This document shows, one piece after another, positions 9,166 through 21,260 of a stretch of DNA of 64,000 nucleotides; the stretch's first letter is position 1, and each line of letters starts with the position of its first letter. Source of the stretch: Buddleja alternifolia (taxonomy: Eukaryota > Streptophyta > Magnoliopsida > Lamiales > Scrophulariaceae); contig CM033391.1 of the NCBI GenBank assembly GCA_019426215.1, positions 11,520,708 to 11,584,707 of the forward strand. Reading direction: 5' to 3'. Both the position numbers and the translations under genes were made by a program. The notes below the pieces were generated by a model that made no database searches, was not told where the DNA came from, and saw only the letters and a program-made list of their open reading frames with translations.

Positions 9166-11701
9166 ATGACCTGCTCATCCAACGAGAGCCTCTACGATTT
9201 CGAGCTCGAGATTGAGCGTGTTCTTCGGGATAGTAGAAGAGCTCGAGAAATGGCACACAATCCCAATCCAAATCCGAATGGGAACTTTCCCGATATGAAT
9301 CTTCTGAAAAATAGGAAGTGGTTGCAAAATCTGTTTCAAGCTATGCAACCGGCATCTCCACCGCCTCCTCCATCGGTTCGTGGTAATCAACCACCCCGGG
9401 TACACACTACACCGGGACCCGTTATCTTCCCGGATTTTGCCACTCCACATTTCCACATTCCTTCTCACATGTTCGGGATGGTTCAAGCGGAGCCGTTTTA
9501 TGGTGACTCGAGAGACTCTCCTCATGACCACCTCGATCACTTCGAGAATGTGATATCTACTATGCAATTCAACCCCCGAGATCTTGATGCCATTCGCCTC
9601 CGATTATTTCACTTTTCCTTGAAAGATGAGGCGACTTTTTGGTACAAGTTGTTGCCACCACAATCAATTGGAACATGGGATGATCTAGTAGATGAATTTC
9701 TCAACAAATTCTTCCCTCCATCAAAAATCAACGAGCTTAGAAGTGAGATCAAAAGGTTTAAACAAACAAGGAACGAGTCTTTAGCATCCGCATGGGCAAG
9801 GTACACGAGTATGCTTCGAAAGTGCCCCGATCACAATTATACACGAGACGAGCAAGTGCAATATTTCTATAATGGAGTTCGATCTCGGATTCGACACCGA
9901 CTCAATGTGGGAGCCGGTGGTGACCTTTTGGGTCTTGATAATCCGTGTGGATTAAGATTGAGCAAATGGATAGAGAGGATGAACTTTACCCCGAAGATGA
10001 TGATGAGCTTCCTCCACCAAATCGAAGGGTTGCTTGTGTGCAAGAATTAGAGGAAGTGGTTGCCCCAGAACCGGAGATTGTAGATGTAAATTTTGTTGGG
10101 AATCATAACCGGCACCAAATGAACTTTCATGTACCCGAAAACTTCCCAAAGAGGCCAAATCCCGCACAAAACACACAACCAGGCATTTATCAACCTCCGA
10201 GGCCTCCTTTCAACAACCAACAACCGAGGCCTCCTTTTAACAACCCACCTCCGAGGCAAGGAAATCTCAATGTACAAGGGCAAGGGCAAGCACGACCTCC
10301 CACGATAGACGAGCGACTTGATGCTCAAATAAAGAAATTAGATACGGCGATCAATGAACTCCGTAGTATGATGAAGGATATGTTCATGAAGATGAAGGAT
10401 ATGCGAACACAAATGGGTCAAATCTCCAATGCAATTAGTGCAAGAGCCCCGGGAACTCTACCAAGCGACACGGAGAAGAGCCCGAAAGAACAATGCTATG
10501 CAATTTCTTTTAGGAGTGGAGCACAATTGAAAAATGAAGCAGTCAGAGTGTCGGCACCCAAGCGCCCCTCAGATGGCGCCCAGGCGCCAGACACACCTGG
10601 AATTGAAAATCTGCTACGCACTCCCGAGCCTAGGCGTGACTCAGATGGCGCCCTGGCGCCGGATCTCATTCAGCAGGAAGAATTAGTACGCACAGCCGCG
10701 CCCGAGCGCCACTTTCCACACCCCCAGGCACCGGACGCACCCATGCTGGACAATTCGCTTCGCAGTACCGCGCCTGAGCGCGATGTTACTCACGCTCAGG
10801 CTCCGTCTTCATCATGCCCAGGCGTGACATCCGGCGCCCAGGCACCACCTCCTGTTTATTCTAATCTTGGTGCATCAACTCCAATGCCTCCTCCTCCCAT
10901 TGAGATCCGTCTTCCTTTTCCAAATGCACAGAAGAAGAAAAAGAAGGAGACGTATCCGAGTTTTCTTCGTATATTGGCACTTCTTCGAGAGGTTCAAATA
11001 AACATTCCATTCATTGATGCCATCCTCCAAAGGCCAAACTATGTCAAGTTCTTCAAGGATACTTTATCCAACAAGCAAAAGTGGGAGGAAAATGAGACGG
11101 TTTGTCTCACCGAAGAGTGCTCCACCGTTTTACTCAAAAAATTGCCTCGGAAGCTCAAGGATCCGAGAAGTCTCACCATACCTTGCACTATCGGGCCCTT
11201 ATCTTTCGAAAAGGTTCTATGTGATTCGGGAGCAAGTATCAATCTCTTCCCATATTCTCTCTTCAAGAAGCTAGGCCTTGGAGATCTTACGCCAACATCC
11301 ATGTACGTGCAATTGGCGGATCGCTCTATCAAGAAACCAAAGGGAATTATCAAGGATGTCATTGTACAAGTCGACAAATTCTTCTATCCGTTGACTTCGT
11401 GGTTCTCGAAATGGATAGTGACATTGGCGTTCCCTTGATTCTAGGAAGACCCTTCCTAGCCACTGGCAACGCCAAGATCGACGTGGGAAAGGGTAAGTTG
11501 ACATTGAAGGTGGGTGCCGAAAAGGTGATATTTGATGTTTATCATGACATGCAACCGCCTATGGATGATCTTACTTGTTCATATGTCGATGCTATCCACC
11601 TTTTGTTTGATGAGAAATGTGCACTTGGTAAGACTAAAGGCACTTGTACGGTGGAGGATGAGGTCCCTAATGAGCAACAAGACAAGGTGAGAAAAAAATG
11701 A
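9166..11701 (+). pseudogene. Athila-like gag and aspartic protease, two frameshifts
   Basis: Starts at ATG 9166 and ends at TGA 11699-11701. The first part (to about 9945) holds the retrotransposon gag domain with FYGDSRDSPHDHLDHFE and the WYKLLPPQSI...DEFLNKFFPP core. A frameshift near 9940 moves the frame. The second part (to about 11400) has a Pro-rich stretch, a coiled-coil-like helix, a linker of repeated APER/AQAP units (10540-10860), and the retropepsin start VLCDSGASINLFP with catalytic Asp-Ser-Gly. A second frameshift near 11395 precedes VPLILGRPFLATG, the other conserved protease block. No CCHC zinc knuckle was seen. Reverse transcriptase does not follow; the frame ends soon after the protease. 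Confidence 0.88.
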
Positions 11702-13549
11702 TTTTTGCATGAAGTACATTCTACCACATCTACGTGTTCGTGAGATCGATAAGACAAATCCGGAACAAAGGTCTAATCTCAAATCACCGCAATATGAGTG
11801 GAGACGAGTGGGGTCCAAGAACAAAAGGAGAAATGGCAAGGATATTGTTGTTCTAAATGGGCCACCTAATTGAACCTTAAAGCACAAAAGTCAAGCTAAT
11901 GACTATAAATAAGCGCTTCTTGGGAGGCAACCCAAGTTTGTAAGTTTCCTTTTCTTTCCGTTTTTGTTTTTGTCGTGTTTTTTTACATCTGTTTTTTTTT
12001 TATTAGAAGCATGTTTATTTCTGTTATCTTGTGTTTTGTTGTTTGGTGTTTTGTCGTATCTCGCTTCTATCCATTCTTAACGCTTTATTTGGCTAGCATC
12101 GTTTCGTGTGTAGTTGTTGCTTTCATTGCTCTCATCGCTATTGCCACTCTTGGACACAGTGCAATTGAGGACTTGGGTTTGCTTTTCAGCAACTCTATGG
12201 TGATGTGTACTCTACTCTTTTCTTTTTCGAACATTGGGGACAATGTTCATGTTAAGTTTGGGGGGGGGTACTAGATTCATTGTAGTCGTGTTTATCCATG
12301 TTTTATATATTTCGGTCCAAGTTTTGGGGGGGGGGGGGGGAGGTACCTCTACATGTGAAACTTGTGCAATTTTGAAAATTTTTGGATAGAATTTCAACCC
12401 TTCACTCGATGCATTGAGAATGGTTAATTTGAATACACGGCATGTTTTCTCTATCAATGTGGATTTTAGTTACTATACATATCGTTCCTTGCTTGTGGGA
12501 CCCTAAACTAAACTAGATTGACCTTAAGATGATTCACATATGCACATAAGTCGAGAGTAGAGGAGTTGAGTGTGTAACCATTGTGAAACACTTAAAGGCT
12601 TGATCCCGGAAATATCAATCTAGAATTTTCACATGTGCTATAAGCTGAGAATGTTAACTTTGTATGCTTAACAAGAATAAAAAGAGGTTGAACTTTGGTA
12701 TGACTGTAAAAGTCAGGCTTAATAGATACTGGGGGCGAAGAGCACCATGCCTAGAATACTGTTCTATTAAGCTAATTTGAGCTAAGCTCAAGCCAATGAA
12801 AGGGTAAAGGGAATAAGGACCTAGTTTGGTTTTGTGGCTTTGACACTCGAGCGATTAAGCCCTTAGGAGTGTCTTTACACTTAATACCCTAAAGTCGTTC
12901 GGTTTGGGAAGTATTGGCCTAAAGCTCGTTACAAGGGTGTCACAGAAAGCCTAAGAAAACCGAACATTGCACATGGTCTAGCCTCTAATGTTTTAAGTTG
13001 AAAGTTGCATAAGTTAAAGCCTAAAGTGGATTAAGTGATGAATTTTTAGTGGCTATGAAATTTTCTTCAATTCTCTTACCATGTGACCAATCGAAAATTG
13101 ATAAATATGGGATTAATGCTTGAAAAGTGGTAAGAATGCCACTCGACTATAATGCTTGAGATTTATTACACTATACCCTTAGGATGATCTTTTGGATGTT
13201 AAGGCGTAACATGAGCAAGTGTGTGACGTGTATATATATGTAAATTTGAGCTTAAACAGATGAATTCATGCCATTGTGTTTTTATTAATCAAATTGATTT
13301 GCGTTGATTGATCTGGGTTGAAAATCTTTCGATTTTGTGGGTATATCGTATGCAAACCCTCACGAGACTATAACTAGTCCTTTGAGCTAACTCAAGGGTT
13401 CAAAGGCTTGTTGCATTCGCTAAATGCAACCGTGTACTCCACGAAAGCGAGTTAGGTAGTTTTTTCTTTCTTTCTATTTCTCCCGTGTGTGATGATGTTT
13501 TTTCTTTTCCTATCCTATAGCTCTTATTGCTCGAGGACGAGCAATTGAT
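11702..13549 (+). other. Non-coding interior of the Athila-like element
   Basis: About 1.85 kb without a convincing reading frame, where pol would be expected. It contains a hairpin-like CTTGGGAGGCAACCCAAG (about 11918-11935), a GGGGACAATGTTCATGTTAAGTTTG motif at about 12236-12260 running into a G run, and a second G run near 12326-12340. These resemble conserved non-coding motifs of Athila interiors. The rest shows nothing I recognise. Confidence 0.7.
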
Positions 13550-13563
13550 AAGTTTGGGAGGGT
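13527..13563 (+). other. Hairpin and polypurine tract of the Athila-like element
   Basis: TTGCTCGAGGACGAGCAA (13527-13544) forms a perfect short hairpin, and a purine-rich AAGTTTGGGAGGGT (13550-13563) directly precedes the 3' LTR. The tract primes plus-strand DNA synthesis in LTR elements. Confidence 0.75.
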
Positions 13564-14951
13564 TGATAGGAGTCATTTTTGCACATGTTCTTAACCCCTT
13601 TTATTGACAATTTAGGTCTCTTTATAGCTTAAATTGTGCCACTTGTACCTTTAATATGTGTATTAAGTGAATTCAGGCACTAAGCGATGTTGCACGAAGA
13701 AAAGGGCAAAAGGCGGTGTATCGAACGATTTTCCAAAGGATGCTTCGCAGACCGGCGCCCAAGCGCCAGTTTGGCCACGCCCAGACGCCAACCGAAGACA
13801 TGAAGACAGAATGCTACGCAGTACGGCGCCTAGGCGCCACACATCCTGCGCCTAGGCGTGATACCATTCGCGTCCGAGCGCCGTCACACACGCGCCTGGG
13901 CGCCGCCCGACTTTTCCCCCAAGAAATTCCTGCCACGTAGTCGGCGCCTAGGCTCCGATCCATCCGCGCTTGGGCGCCGTTGTAACCGTTTTTGGAAGCT
14001 ATAAAAGGGAATTTTCAGCTCATTTGGAGGGTTAAAAAATCTGGGGGACTGGGAGCATTTCTTTGAGTTTTGGGCCATCTTTTCACCTACCTTGAAGGGC
14101 AAGAAGAAGATAAGAGCTAAGGATTGAAGCTCCACTAGAGAATCCATCACCATTCAACCTTATAGGGAGTTTATTCATTGTTTATTGCATTTTATGTTGA
14201 CAATTATGTATATGAACATGTTGAATTCTTCTATGTTGATAGTTATGGGCTAAATTCATATGGCTAGGGCCTTGTAAGAGTTGATTTGTGAATTATTCGT
14301 ATTATTGATAATCGTTGAATTAATTTCTGTATTGCTATGTGTTATGAATTTGTGTTTATACTTCTTACATGTGATTGATCACCATGTGTATGATTGATTG
14401 CCTAGTTTAGCGTTTTGAGAAAGACTTAAACTAGGGTGCAAAGGATTCATAACATCACCGATCAAATAGGAGTTGCCCTAGACATAGGTAAAGACTCCCG
14501 GGTGAAGTCATTCGATTCTAATCGAGTAAACTCTAGTTCTTTAATGCATACTTAGAGGTTAGATTTTCGGGTAGACATACTTAGGAAACCGCCATTTAAG
14601 TATAGGAGTCTATCACGAGACATCGGTTATTCTTTACCTTAGGAGTTTTCACCATAGCAACTAGGTCTAATAATTCAACGAGAGTGTTTGTGCGAATAAG
14701 GATCAAATCAAGTCTTGCATGTGCCTTAGTTTATTTTCACACTTGCATTTCAATCCATTGCTTGTTCTTACTTTTGTTCTTTGTTTACTTAATTGTTTTG
14801 CTCTTACGTTACTTTAATTTTCTTTACTCTTATTGCAAATCATAAATTAGAATTCAAGTCCTTGTGGTTCGACAACCCGGACTTTTTGTCCATCTAATAC
14901 TACACACGGCTAGTGCACTTGCTACCAAGCACGTTAGCTATTAGTGTGTCA
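13564..14951 (+). repeat. 3' LTR of the Athila-like element
   Basis: 1388 bp, the same length as the 5' LTR, ending TGTCA before the target duplication. It carries the same GC-rich palindrome cluster (about 13745-13980) with several transitions relative to the 5' copy. Confidence 0.92.
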
Positions 14952-15440
14952 TGGACCTTGTATAATATTTGGATATAAGTTTTCCTTTTCAGCATCTTTG
15001 TTCAAAGCAAACACTCATTTTCGTACCTCATTCTCAGTATCAGCTACATATAGCTGCATAAAATTTGGACTTCGATCAGCTTTAGGAATGAGAGATCCAA
15101 TCAAATGAAGATTTTGTCCATTGAGCAATAAACAAGAAGGACCGCATCCATCATTTATTCTATTATCAATGGAACCTCCCATTGACGTAAACGTAAACAT
15201 TGAGTTCAAAGTCCTTATATGTTCTCTAAATTTCCTGCATGATGGACCTCTATTGTAGTCTAACAATCTCCTAAGGAGTTCTGGAGGTTCTTGAGAAGTG
15301 GCAACTGAACTTGACCATCTCGACAGCAGATTGAGAAATTTGGGACTGCAGGCCGTCAATCCTTTTTATTACACTCTTTATACCACATGATTGCACCACA
15401 CTTGCTACAACACACGATTTCCTAGTGCAACATGTGTTGG
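14952..15440 (-). pseudogene. Helitron RepHel N-terminal fragment
   Basis: Minus-strand continuation of the Helitron at 5068-7617. Near 15430-15360 it encodes a zinc-ribbon-like CCSKCGAIMWYKECNKKD, followed by the N-terminal Helitron domain ending in SPNFMQLYVADTENEV. The frame is broken at the start and by the LTR-element insertion at 14951. The true N-terminus and the Helitron 5' end could not be located. Confidence 0.8.
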
Positions 15441-16084
15441 TGATTGAATAATCACCTTAAAGATGTCAGTTAATTCTAAAAAAATTATTGCATGTTCTCC
15501 AATGTGAAACCTATGTTTTTGCAAAGTTTGAGAGAAAAATCATACGCTTAGAATGTATTATAATTTATGTAGTAAAACTGTCCAAGTGCAGCTTGAGGTT
15601 TTCGAAATAAATTATTTATATGTCTATATTCTAGTACATATATGGTATGACTTACTAGTTGTGTTTAGGTTACAAAGTAACATTAGTTCGAGAATATGGC
15701 TGTATATTTGGACAGCAAGATATATTCATGATTTTAGTGGGGCACAAGGCTACGGCACCGAGTTGTAACTGTGAGGGTTTATTTTTTCCTTGAAAACTCT
15801 TTAAATGCTTTACCTACTTTTGATTGCTTTGTTTTGTTCTTCCAATATGGTATCGATATCTTGAAGATTGATTCATGGTGATTGTTGATTGTTGAATGTC
15901 CGTTCGTCATATCTCGTTACTCCTGATGATTTTTCCTTTCACATCTATGATGCATGTCTTGCCTCGAAATGATGTTCGGTCTAATCGGTGTCAATTCTTT
16001 TATGTCTTGTCATACCAATACCAAGTTCATATCTTCTAAAACTTGTTGAACCCATTGATCTTCTTGGTTGTACTCAGTCGACAA
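15441..16084. other. Unassigned sequence beyond the Helitron fragment
   Basis: I see no convincing gene. It may hold the rest of the Helitron 5' region. Stretches at 15830-16060 look like decayed coding sequence, but I could not assign a family. Confidence 0.4.
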
Positions 16085-16450
16085 AGGGAGCTAAGTGTTA
16101 TGCGGGAAGAAGTGTTATGTGCGTGGTAGCTACCTCTTGAGGCCTCGGAGAAAAGTGCTACATGGAGGGAGTCACCTCTTGAGCTCGCAGGAGCTACCTC
16201 TAAAGTCCCAATGTCCGACATCTATTCGCGATGTGTCCTCTCGATTTAAAGCTTTGACTCTTAAAGATAGGGTGAAGGGAGCTAAGTGTTATACGAGGCA
16301 AACTGCTACGAGACGGTGGGAGCCACCTTTTGAGCCCGTAGGAGCCACCGCTAGAGGACCGACACCTACAAATCTGTAAAGGGGGCTATGTGTTATATGG
16401 GGAAAAGTGCTATGCAACGATAGGAGCCACCTCTAGAGTCCCAACACTTG
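16085..16450 (+). repeat. Imperfect tandem repeat of 'GGAGC-ACCTCT' units
   Basis: At least three diverged copies of a unit built from GGAGCTAAGTGTTAT, then AAGTGCTA, then GGAGCCACCTCTAGAG, then a short CCAACAC-like tail. Copies lie at about 16087-16220, 16278-16375 and 16383-16450. Spacing varies, so it is a decayed minisatellite or a local segmental repeat. No family was recognised. Confidence 0.6.
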
Positions 16451-16999
16451 AAAACCATATGGTATGTATTGAAATGTGTGAAGTCTTTTACTGGTATCGG
16501 ACAGTGAAGGGACGAAACACAATCATTTGGCATGTTTCTAAAGTATATAAATGTCCTATTTTTATTTCATAATTCCTAATCTATTTGAGGTTCATTAATA
16601 TAATAGTTTATTTCCTTTAAAGATTTGCTTGATATGTGTATGCTTGTTTCTTTGTTAGTCTTTCGCTGCAGATTCCATTTCAAAGATAAAGGGTAAAACA
16701 AACCGTTAGCCTACCTCAATGGGTCATTCAGACTCACCCTTCCTTTTATCTTTCATTTCAGGTGAGCTTAGTATGTAGGATACAAAGGCAGAGATGGAAG
16801 ACTAAATGAAGCATTGGTGTGTTGCTTGTAAAGTGAGTTATGTCTTAGTATGGATCATTATGTATACAGATGTTATGTCTTGGAGACTTTTGGTTGATAG
16901 TATTCTTGTCGGGATTCATGTACGACTGATGTGGAATAAATTTTTGGTAAGTTAAAGTGGAATGTAAAAGTTTAGCTTCAACATATGAAGTTTGTATAG
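16451..16999. other. No gene seen
   Basis: AT-rich sequence between the tandem repeat and an LTR-like block. I see no reading frame or repeat that I can name. Confidence 0.4.
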
Positions 17000-19141
17000 T
17001 GTTGACGCTTGGTGCTGGTTTGAGCAGAGACGATCTCTCGGATCAAGCTTGCGTCGCAGTGTGGCAGTCCTAATAGAGTGGATGCCCAACGCACCAATTC
17101 TTTTGGGTGCCAATCTTGTAATAGATATGCTCTATGTACAGTCTTTTTCATAATAAGTAAAGTCAAGCTATATTTATGGTAATCTTTATTCTAGAACTGT
17201 CTTTACATCACTTAGAATAAAATCCTTTAAAATCTCACATAGCTATGGGACATCATTGCGCATCGGGTATTGCGATGATGGAATATAGGTTGTGATCCTT
17301 TAATTAAGTTTCCAGTCATGAAAGGGTTCACAAAGATGAGGGATATTGATCAACCCAAAAGACTTGCTTATACGATGCATACTCTTGGAGTAGTGTACCT
17401 CGCTCCATACGTATTGACATAGTGAAATCCTGTGCATTTATGAGGGTTCCCATTTGGAAATGTATAAACTGGACTACCCCAAGAAATTCCTAAAAAGGTA
17501 TCCCAGTCGAATCTGGAACTACCACAATCACATAGTATAAGAGTAATTCTTATAGACCTGAGATTCGATAGAAGATCTTGTACATGATCCATTATGCTTT
17601 GATCCATTCCATGATCACTTGGCGGGTCGTTATATGGAATGTCTTAGGTATGATCTGGTCATTTATGGAAATACATCAAAATCAAGATAGAATTCATCTC
17701 TGACCTAGTGGGACAGTGCATCTTCTATGTTTAAATGGTAAGTTGACTAAGGAATCTTCGGCCGAAGTAAGATATCTAAAGAGGCGTAGGGTTTTCTTGT
17801 TTAGATGAACAGAGTCGACATCACTAGTAATGTGAAACATAGCAATTGAACTATTAGGGTTTCGACTAATCCTATGCCATAGGTTCAATCGAGAGATCGG
17901 ATGGAAGGATCTGACTTATGCGAGAATCGTGATTATATAAGGCGTATCTTTTTACTAATCATTTATGTCTAGGTTTTCGTGACCCATTGCTAGACAGTAA
18001 CCACAATTTGTAGGCACCTTGAATTAATGTGGTTATTAATTTGGGAAAGTGTTCCTACTCCTAGCACATAAACAAGCCTAAGGGGTCACACACATAACTC
18101 TGTAGAGTTTCCGCTTTGCTGTGTGATTAATTGATTTATGAAAATTGAGGAGATTAGAAAAGTCTAGTACTTTGCTAATTAGGAACAATTAGAGTTGGAC
18201 TCTAACTTATTATATTTAATTAATGCATTAAAGTTATTAATTAAATTATACTTGGAATCAACAATTTTACATCAAGTGAAATAAAATTCTTGGATTTCAA
18301 GGATGGGAGGAGGTGTGTGGAAGGAGGAGGATTTCCTCCAACTCTTGCATCTAGAAGGATCAAAGAGATGTGATTAGATAAATATTATTAGATATTATGA
18401 TTATCTAATCACCAATAGGATAAAGGTTTAATGAGTTTGATGTTATCCACTAATTTAGGATGAGAGAGAATATGATTCATCTCTATCCAAAGACTATCAG
18501 GATAAATATCGAATAAAGATTAATAATTATCCTAATCTAATTTGGATTAGCATGGAATGGAATTGTTAAACAATTCAAACTCTTCTATACTTTGCCTATA
18601 AATAGGAGCTTTTATTAGATGAAAGGCACATTACTTATTAGCTAAAAATCACCCAACACTAGCAGATAAAAGAGAGGATTTTCGTCCTCCACTCTCTCAT
18701 ATAGCAGCCCCTACCTCTTCCAATATAACGTAGTTTTGCTCATACGTCGAGCTTAACTACTTACAATATATTCCATACCTTTCACTATAAGCCAAGATTA
18801 GTAGATATCTAGAATCACTCTATTGGCTAGCACCAACAATAGAGTGATTGGGAATTCAAAGGAGGTGTGTATATGCTCAGAGGTGCAACACTTGAGGTGC
18901 TAACACCGGAAGATACAATCTGATAGAGCTTGGAGATCGTGGGATGTGACTTGGAGTTTTTTGGGTTGAAAGATCCAAACGAATAGAAAAATACACTTTT
19001 GGTTAGTTTTTCTATTTTGACTTATAGAATAAATCGAACTGAGCCAACTAAAATCCATAATGGAGTGATGGTTAACTGCTTATGTTTTAATTTTTAAATT
19101 TTCGCTACCTATAGTTACCTTGTGGATTACCAAACCCAACA
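17000..19141 (+). repeat. LTR-like block, possible solo copia LTR
   Basis: The block ends in ACCAAACCCAACA after a TTTTAAATTTTCGCTAC stretch, a typical 3' end of Angela/Tork-type copia LTRs. It contains a TATA box (CCTATAAATA, about 18596) followed by a leader-like region. A TGTTG at 17000 would pair with the final CAACA. No primer-binding site follows, and the flanks (tatag, ggtcc) do not match, so the left border is uncertain and it may be a truncated or recombined LTR. Confidence 0.45.
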
Positions 19142-19632
19142 GGTCCTCCTAGGTTGGCGGGCAGCACACATATTTTAGCATTGTGTGACTTTAGAGAACA
19201 ACAAACTTATGAGTTTTAGACTTATATATTGTTTTCGGATGAAAACAAATTGATTGAGATGGATTCAATTGACTGATCCAAGCCTCGTGATAATCTATAT
19301 TTTGAGATTATTTTCCAACCCCGCGTTCGATACGTTATTTGGTGGTTCACGTCTTAAACTAAATGTCAATCAAAGGTATTCGAGCTCAAATAAAATGACA
19401 AAAATATTCAAGTCAAGACAAAAACTATCTATCAAATACTTAAATCTGAAAACAGACAATTTAATACCTCCATGAGAATCTTTCAATCGAATGCCTGTGA
19501 GTACAACTTCTGAGAAGATAGAAACCTGCTAACTCCTTCTACGCTAAATTATTCCTAAATTTACACTGCAGACTAATCCTAAAATTAAGACTAATTCTAA
19601 GAAAATATGAAAGAAATTTCAGAGTTGTGTTC

Positions 19633-21145
19633 TGTTAGGAATTTCATGTTAGATGTTTTGATGATGACAAGATAGGATTCAATGTGAGACCCCAAATAAA
19701 ATGTAAGTTTATGCTTTCATAGATCATTGTATAAAGCGTTTAAAAGAGTTTGTAATTTTGTTTAGGCTTGTAATTTTTATCCTCATAGATTTTAGACTAA
19801 GTCTTAGCGACTGAATTAATAATAGAATTCTAGGTGAGTCTATTTGAGAAGAAGTTGAAGACCAGCGTCTGAAGTCAACCGAAGATGAAGATTTCGTCTT
19901 AGCGCCTGTCAAACGCTAAGAGACCGCAGTTCAGGATTCATGAATCAAGCGTTCAAATACTCGAGCGACTTAAAGAAGATTCACCTGAAATAAATCTTCA
20001 AGTCATAAAGGACTTAAATGCAATCATTCAACGGGCATTTATTTCCAATGGGAAATAAATTCAAATTGCATTAAATGCCTGATAAAAGCATTAAATGTGA
20101 TAAGCTACTGTGACTTTTGGACAAGCCTCCCTTTGACCAGATTGTCAGAACTTTCAAAGTTTTAGTTGCTCCCGTCCAATCGGTTCCAGCGAATTTTCAG
20201 GAATGTCAGATTTTAGGTACAAACACGCGCTACGTGAAAGGCACGCTCCTACATGTGTCCAACGGACAGATCCCAAGAAATTGCCTATAAATACCTTACT
20301 CCAGAAAATCAAAAAGTAGGAACAACATCAAGAATATACGAGAAATTATTGCCAAAAATCCTACGTACATTCTTTCTGAAAGAGCTTAGAGATTTCATAG
20401 CCAAAACTTTTCAAGCTTTCCATCTACATTTAAACAGTCACAAATATCTCAAACATCTTCCAAAGAAGAAATCCAAACTCCAACTGAGATATTTCAAGTT
20501 GTTTGATCTTCTTTAAAACAAACAAAACCCTAGTGATAAACCTCAACATTTCATCTAAGTGAGAAAAGTTGTTGAAAACTTTCAGGCAGCATTTCTGAGT
20601 GAGAGAAGCTTGAAGAAGATGATCTTCATTGGTGCTGAAGTCTGTGTGATCAAGGAGCCCAAGATCATTTTCATCCATTACTATTGTGTAGAAGTTTCTG
20701 TGTGATCCTTTGATAATCATCATAGTAATTTCCTCCAAGTGAAAAAGGAGAAGAAGGACGTAGCTGGGATTACATCACCCAGTGAACCTTACAAATTATT
20801 GTGTCATTTATTTTATTGTCTTATATTATTCACTTCATATTATTCTGAAAAAGACAAGTAAAATTGCAAAGCGACTAATTCAACCAAAAGAACGCTAAAC
20901 ATTATTTCCGTTGTGCTAACCCTGATTAAGCGATCTAAGCGTTGCCCTACTTTGGTAAACTGCTGAAATCACTAAGTCTAACTTAACTATTCTGAAGCAT
21001 CTGATCCAAGCGCTCAGTTTTTCCAAGCGTTCAAATTTCTAAAGTGATACGAAAGTTTTGTGAAGTTAAAAAAAAAAAAAAACTTCAGGGTCTATTCAAC
21101 CCCCCCCCCCTTCTAGACCCTTTCGTATGCCACTTGGAACCACCA
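19633..21145 (+). repeat. 5' LTR of Sirevirus 1
   Basis: 1513 bp, from TGTTAGGAATTTCATG to ...CCACCA. It carries many scattered AGCG(C/T) and GCGTT words, an A run (about 21068-21081) and a C run (about 21101-21110) near its end. Confidence 0.93.
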
Positions 21146-21147
21146 AG

Positions 21148-21159
21148 TGGTATCAGAGC
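21148..21159 (+). other. Primer-binding site (initiator tRNA-Met type)
   Basis: TGGTATCAGAGC lies two bases after the 5' LTR, the standard copia primer-binding site. Confidence 0.92.
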
Positions 21160-21260
21160 GGTTAAAATAGAAACCTAAGCGTTTCCGAGCGTAACTGCTT
21201 GTTTAGATCCACCTTTCTAAACTTAATCGTTTTAAATTTTTTTTATCAAAACATATCATT

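Larger units (their letters stand above)
7618..14951 (+). mobile_element. Athila-like Ty3 element with gag and protease only
   Basis: A 7334-bp LTR retrotransposon with two 1388-bp LTRs (TG...CA), an Asp-type primer-binding site, gag plus aspartic protease, and a polypurine tract, but no reverse transcriptase, RNase H or integrase. The flanks read cggac and tggac (4 of 5 match), fitting a 5-bp target duplication. It is inserted in the Helitron, whose reading frame resumes on the other side. The PBS and the GGGGACAATGTT motif downstream of the coding part point to the Athila lineage. It would have needed enzymes from a related full-length element to move. Confidence 0.88.

Noticed and set aside
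16085..16450. CRISPR-like array
   Set aside because: Units are diverged, spacing is irregular, and the DNA is plant nuclear; no cas genes.
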